Shown: positions 16,029 through 16,059 of the stretch, piece by piece
How the letters are laid out: the number at the start of each line of letters is the position of its first letter
Position numbering within the stretch: the first letter of the stretch is position 1
Source: Accumulibacter sp.
GTDB lineage: Bacteria > Pseudomonadota > Gammaproteobacteria > Burkholderiales > Rhodocyclaceae
NCBI GenBank assembly: GCA_003538495.1
Contig: DPSD01000184.1
Coordinates: 1-16,059, forward strand
DNA length: 16,059 nucleotides
Reading direction: 5' to 3'
Translations under genes and position numbers: made by a program
Notes under the pieces: model-generated
What the model was told of the DNA's origin: nothing
Databases searched by the model: none
The model's input: the letters and a program-made list of their open reading frames with translations, nothing else

Positions 16029-16059
16029 TCCTCCGTTGCATGGCATATGGCCGGCGCAC

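Noticed and set aside
16040..16059. Possible sigma-54 promoter around TGGCATATGG
   Set aside because: GG and GC can be placed about ten bases apart, but the -12 element TTGCA is missing in the right place and the window ends here.

Overview
This is a GC-rich window, apart from about 70 AT-rich bases at the right end. It carries twelve protein genes, one of them cut by the left edge. I found no rRNA, tRNA, CRISPR array, transposase or phage gene. The gene content suggests a heterotrophic betaproteobacterium of the Rhodocyclales / Candidatus Accumulibacter kind: a large DUF748 envelope protein, a DUF2062 protein, a DUF2249 protein beside a histidine-bearing membrane protein, and a TAXI-type TRAP transporter next to glutaryl-CoA genes. 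The organism call is inference from gene families and base composition, not from a marker gene.

Left part (1-6569). A very long AsmA-like DUF748 gene runs leftward out of the window. A 481-bp gap separates it from a rightward pair: a CaiB-fold protein with the full active-site triad of alpha-methylacyl-CoA racemases, and an AEC-family membrane transporter. A leftward PP2C-type protein phosphatase gene meets the transporter tail to tail with a 7-nt overlap.

Middle (6570-7448). A 324-bp gap holds a candidate -10 box and a possible cysteine-rich micro-ORF. It precedes a small rightward gene for a probable lipoprotein of unknown function.

Central operon (13483 down to 7449, minus strand). Five genes are closely packed: gcdH (glutaryl-CoA dehydrogenase), gcdG-type class III CoA-transferase, TAXI solute-binding protein, fused TRAP permease and DUF1850 protein. 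The first two and the last two overlap; the other gaps are 66 and 70 bp. Read together, they look like a module that takes up a carboxylate, activates it to the CoA thioester by transfer, and oxidises and decarboxylates glutaryl-CoA to crotonyl-CoA. Glutarate is the obvious candidate substrate, but the transporter's specificity cannot be read from the sequence. The CoA-transferase has no ATG, GTG or TTG at its expected start; a CTG overlaps the gcdH stop codon as CTGA.

Right part (13674-16059). A leftward DUF2062 membrane protein gene diverges from a rightward pair: DUF2249, then a multi-span membrane protein with HxH and HFxPVLTR motifs that hint at heme or metal binding. An 8-bp hairpin and a 9-bp direct repeat lie between the pair. 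The window ends in an AT-rich stretch with an inverted repeat and a tandem imperfect repeat, which looks like a regulatory region or an element boundary.
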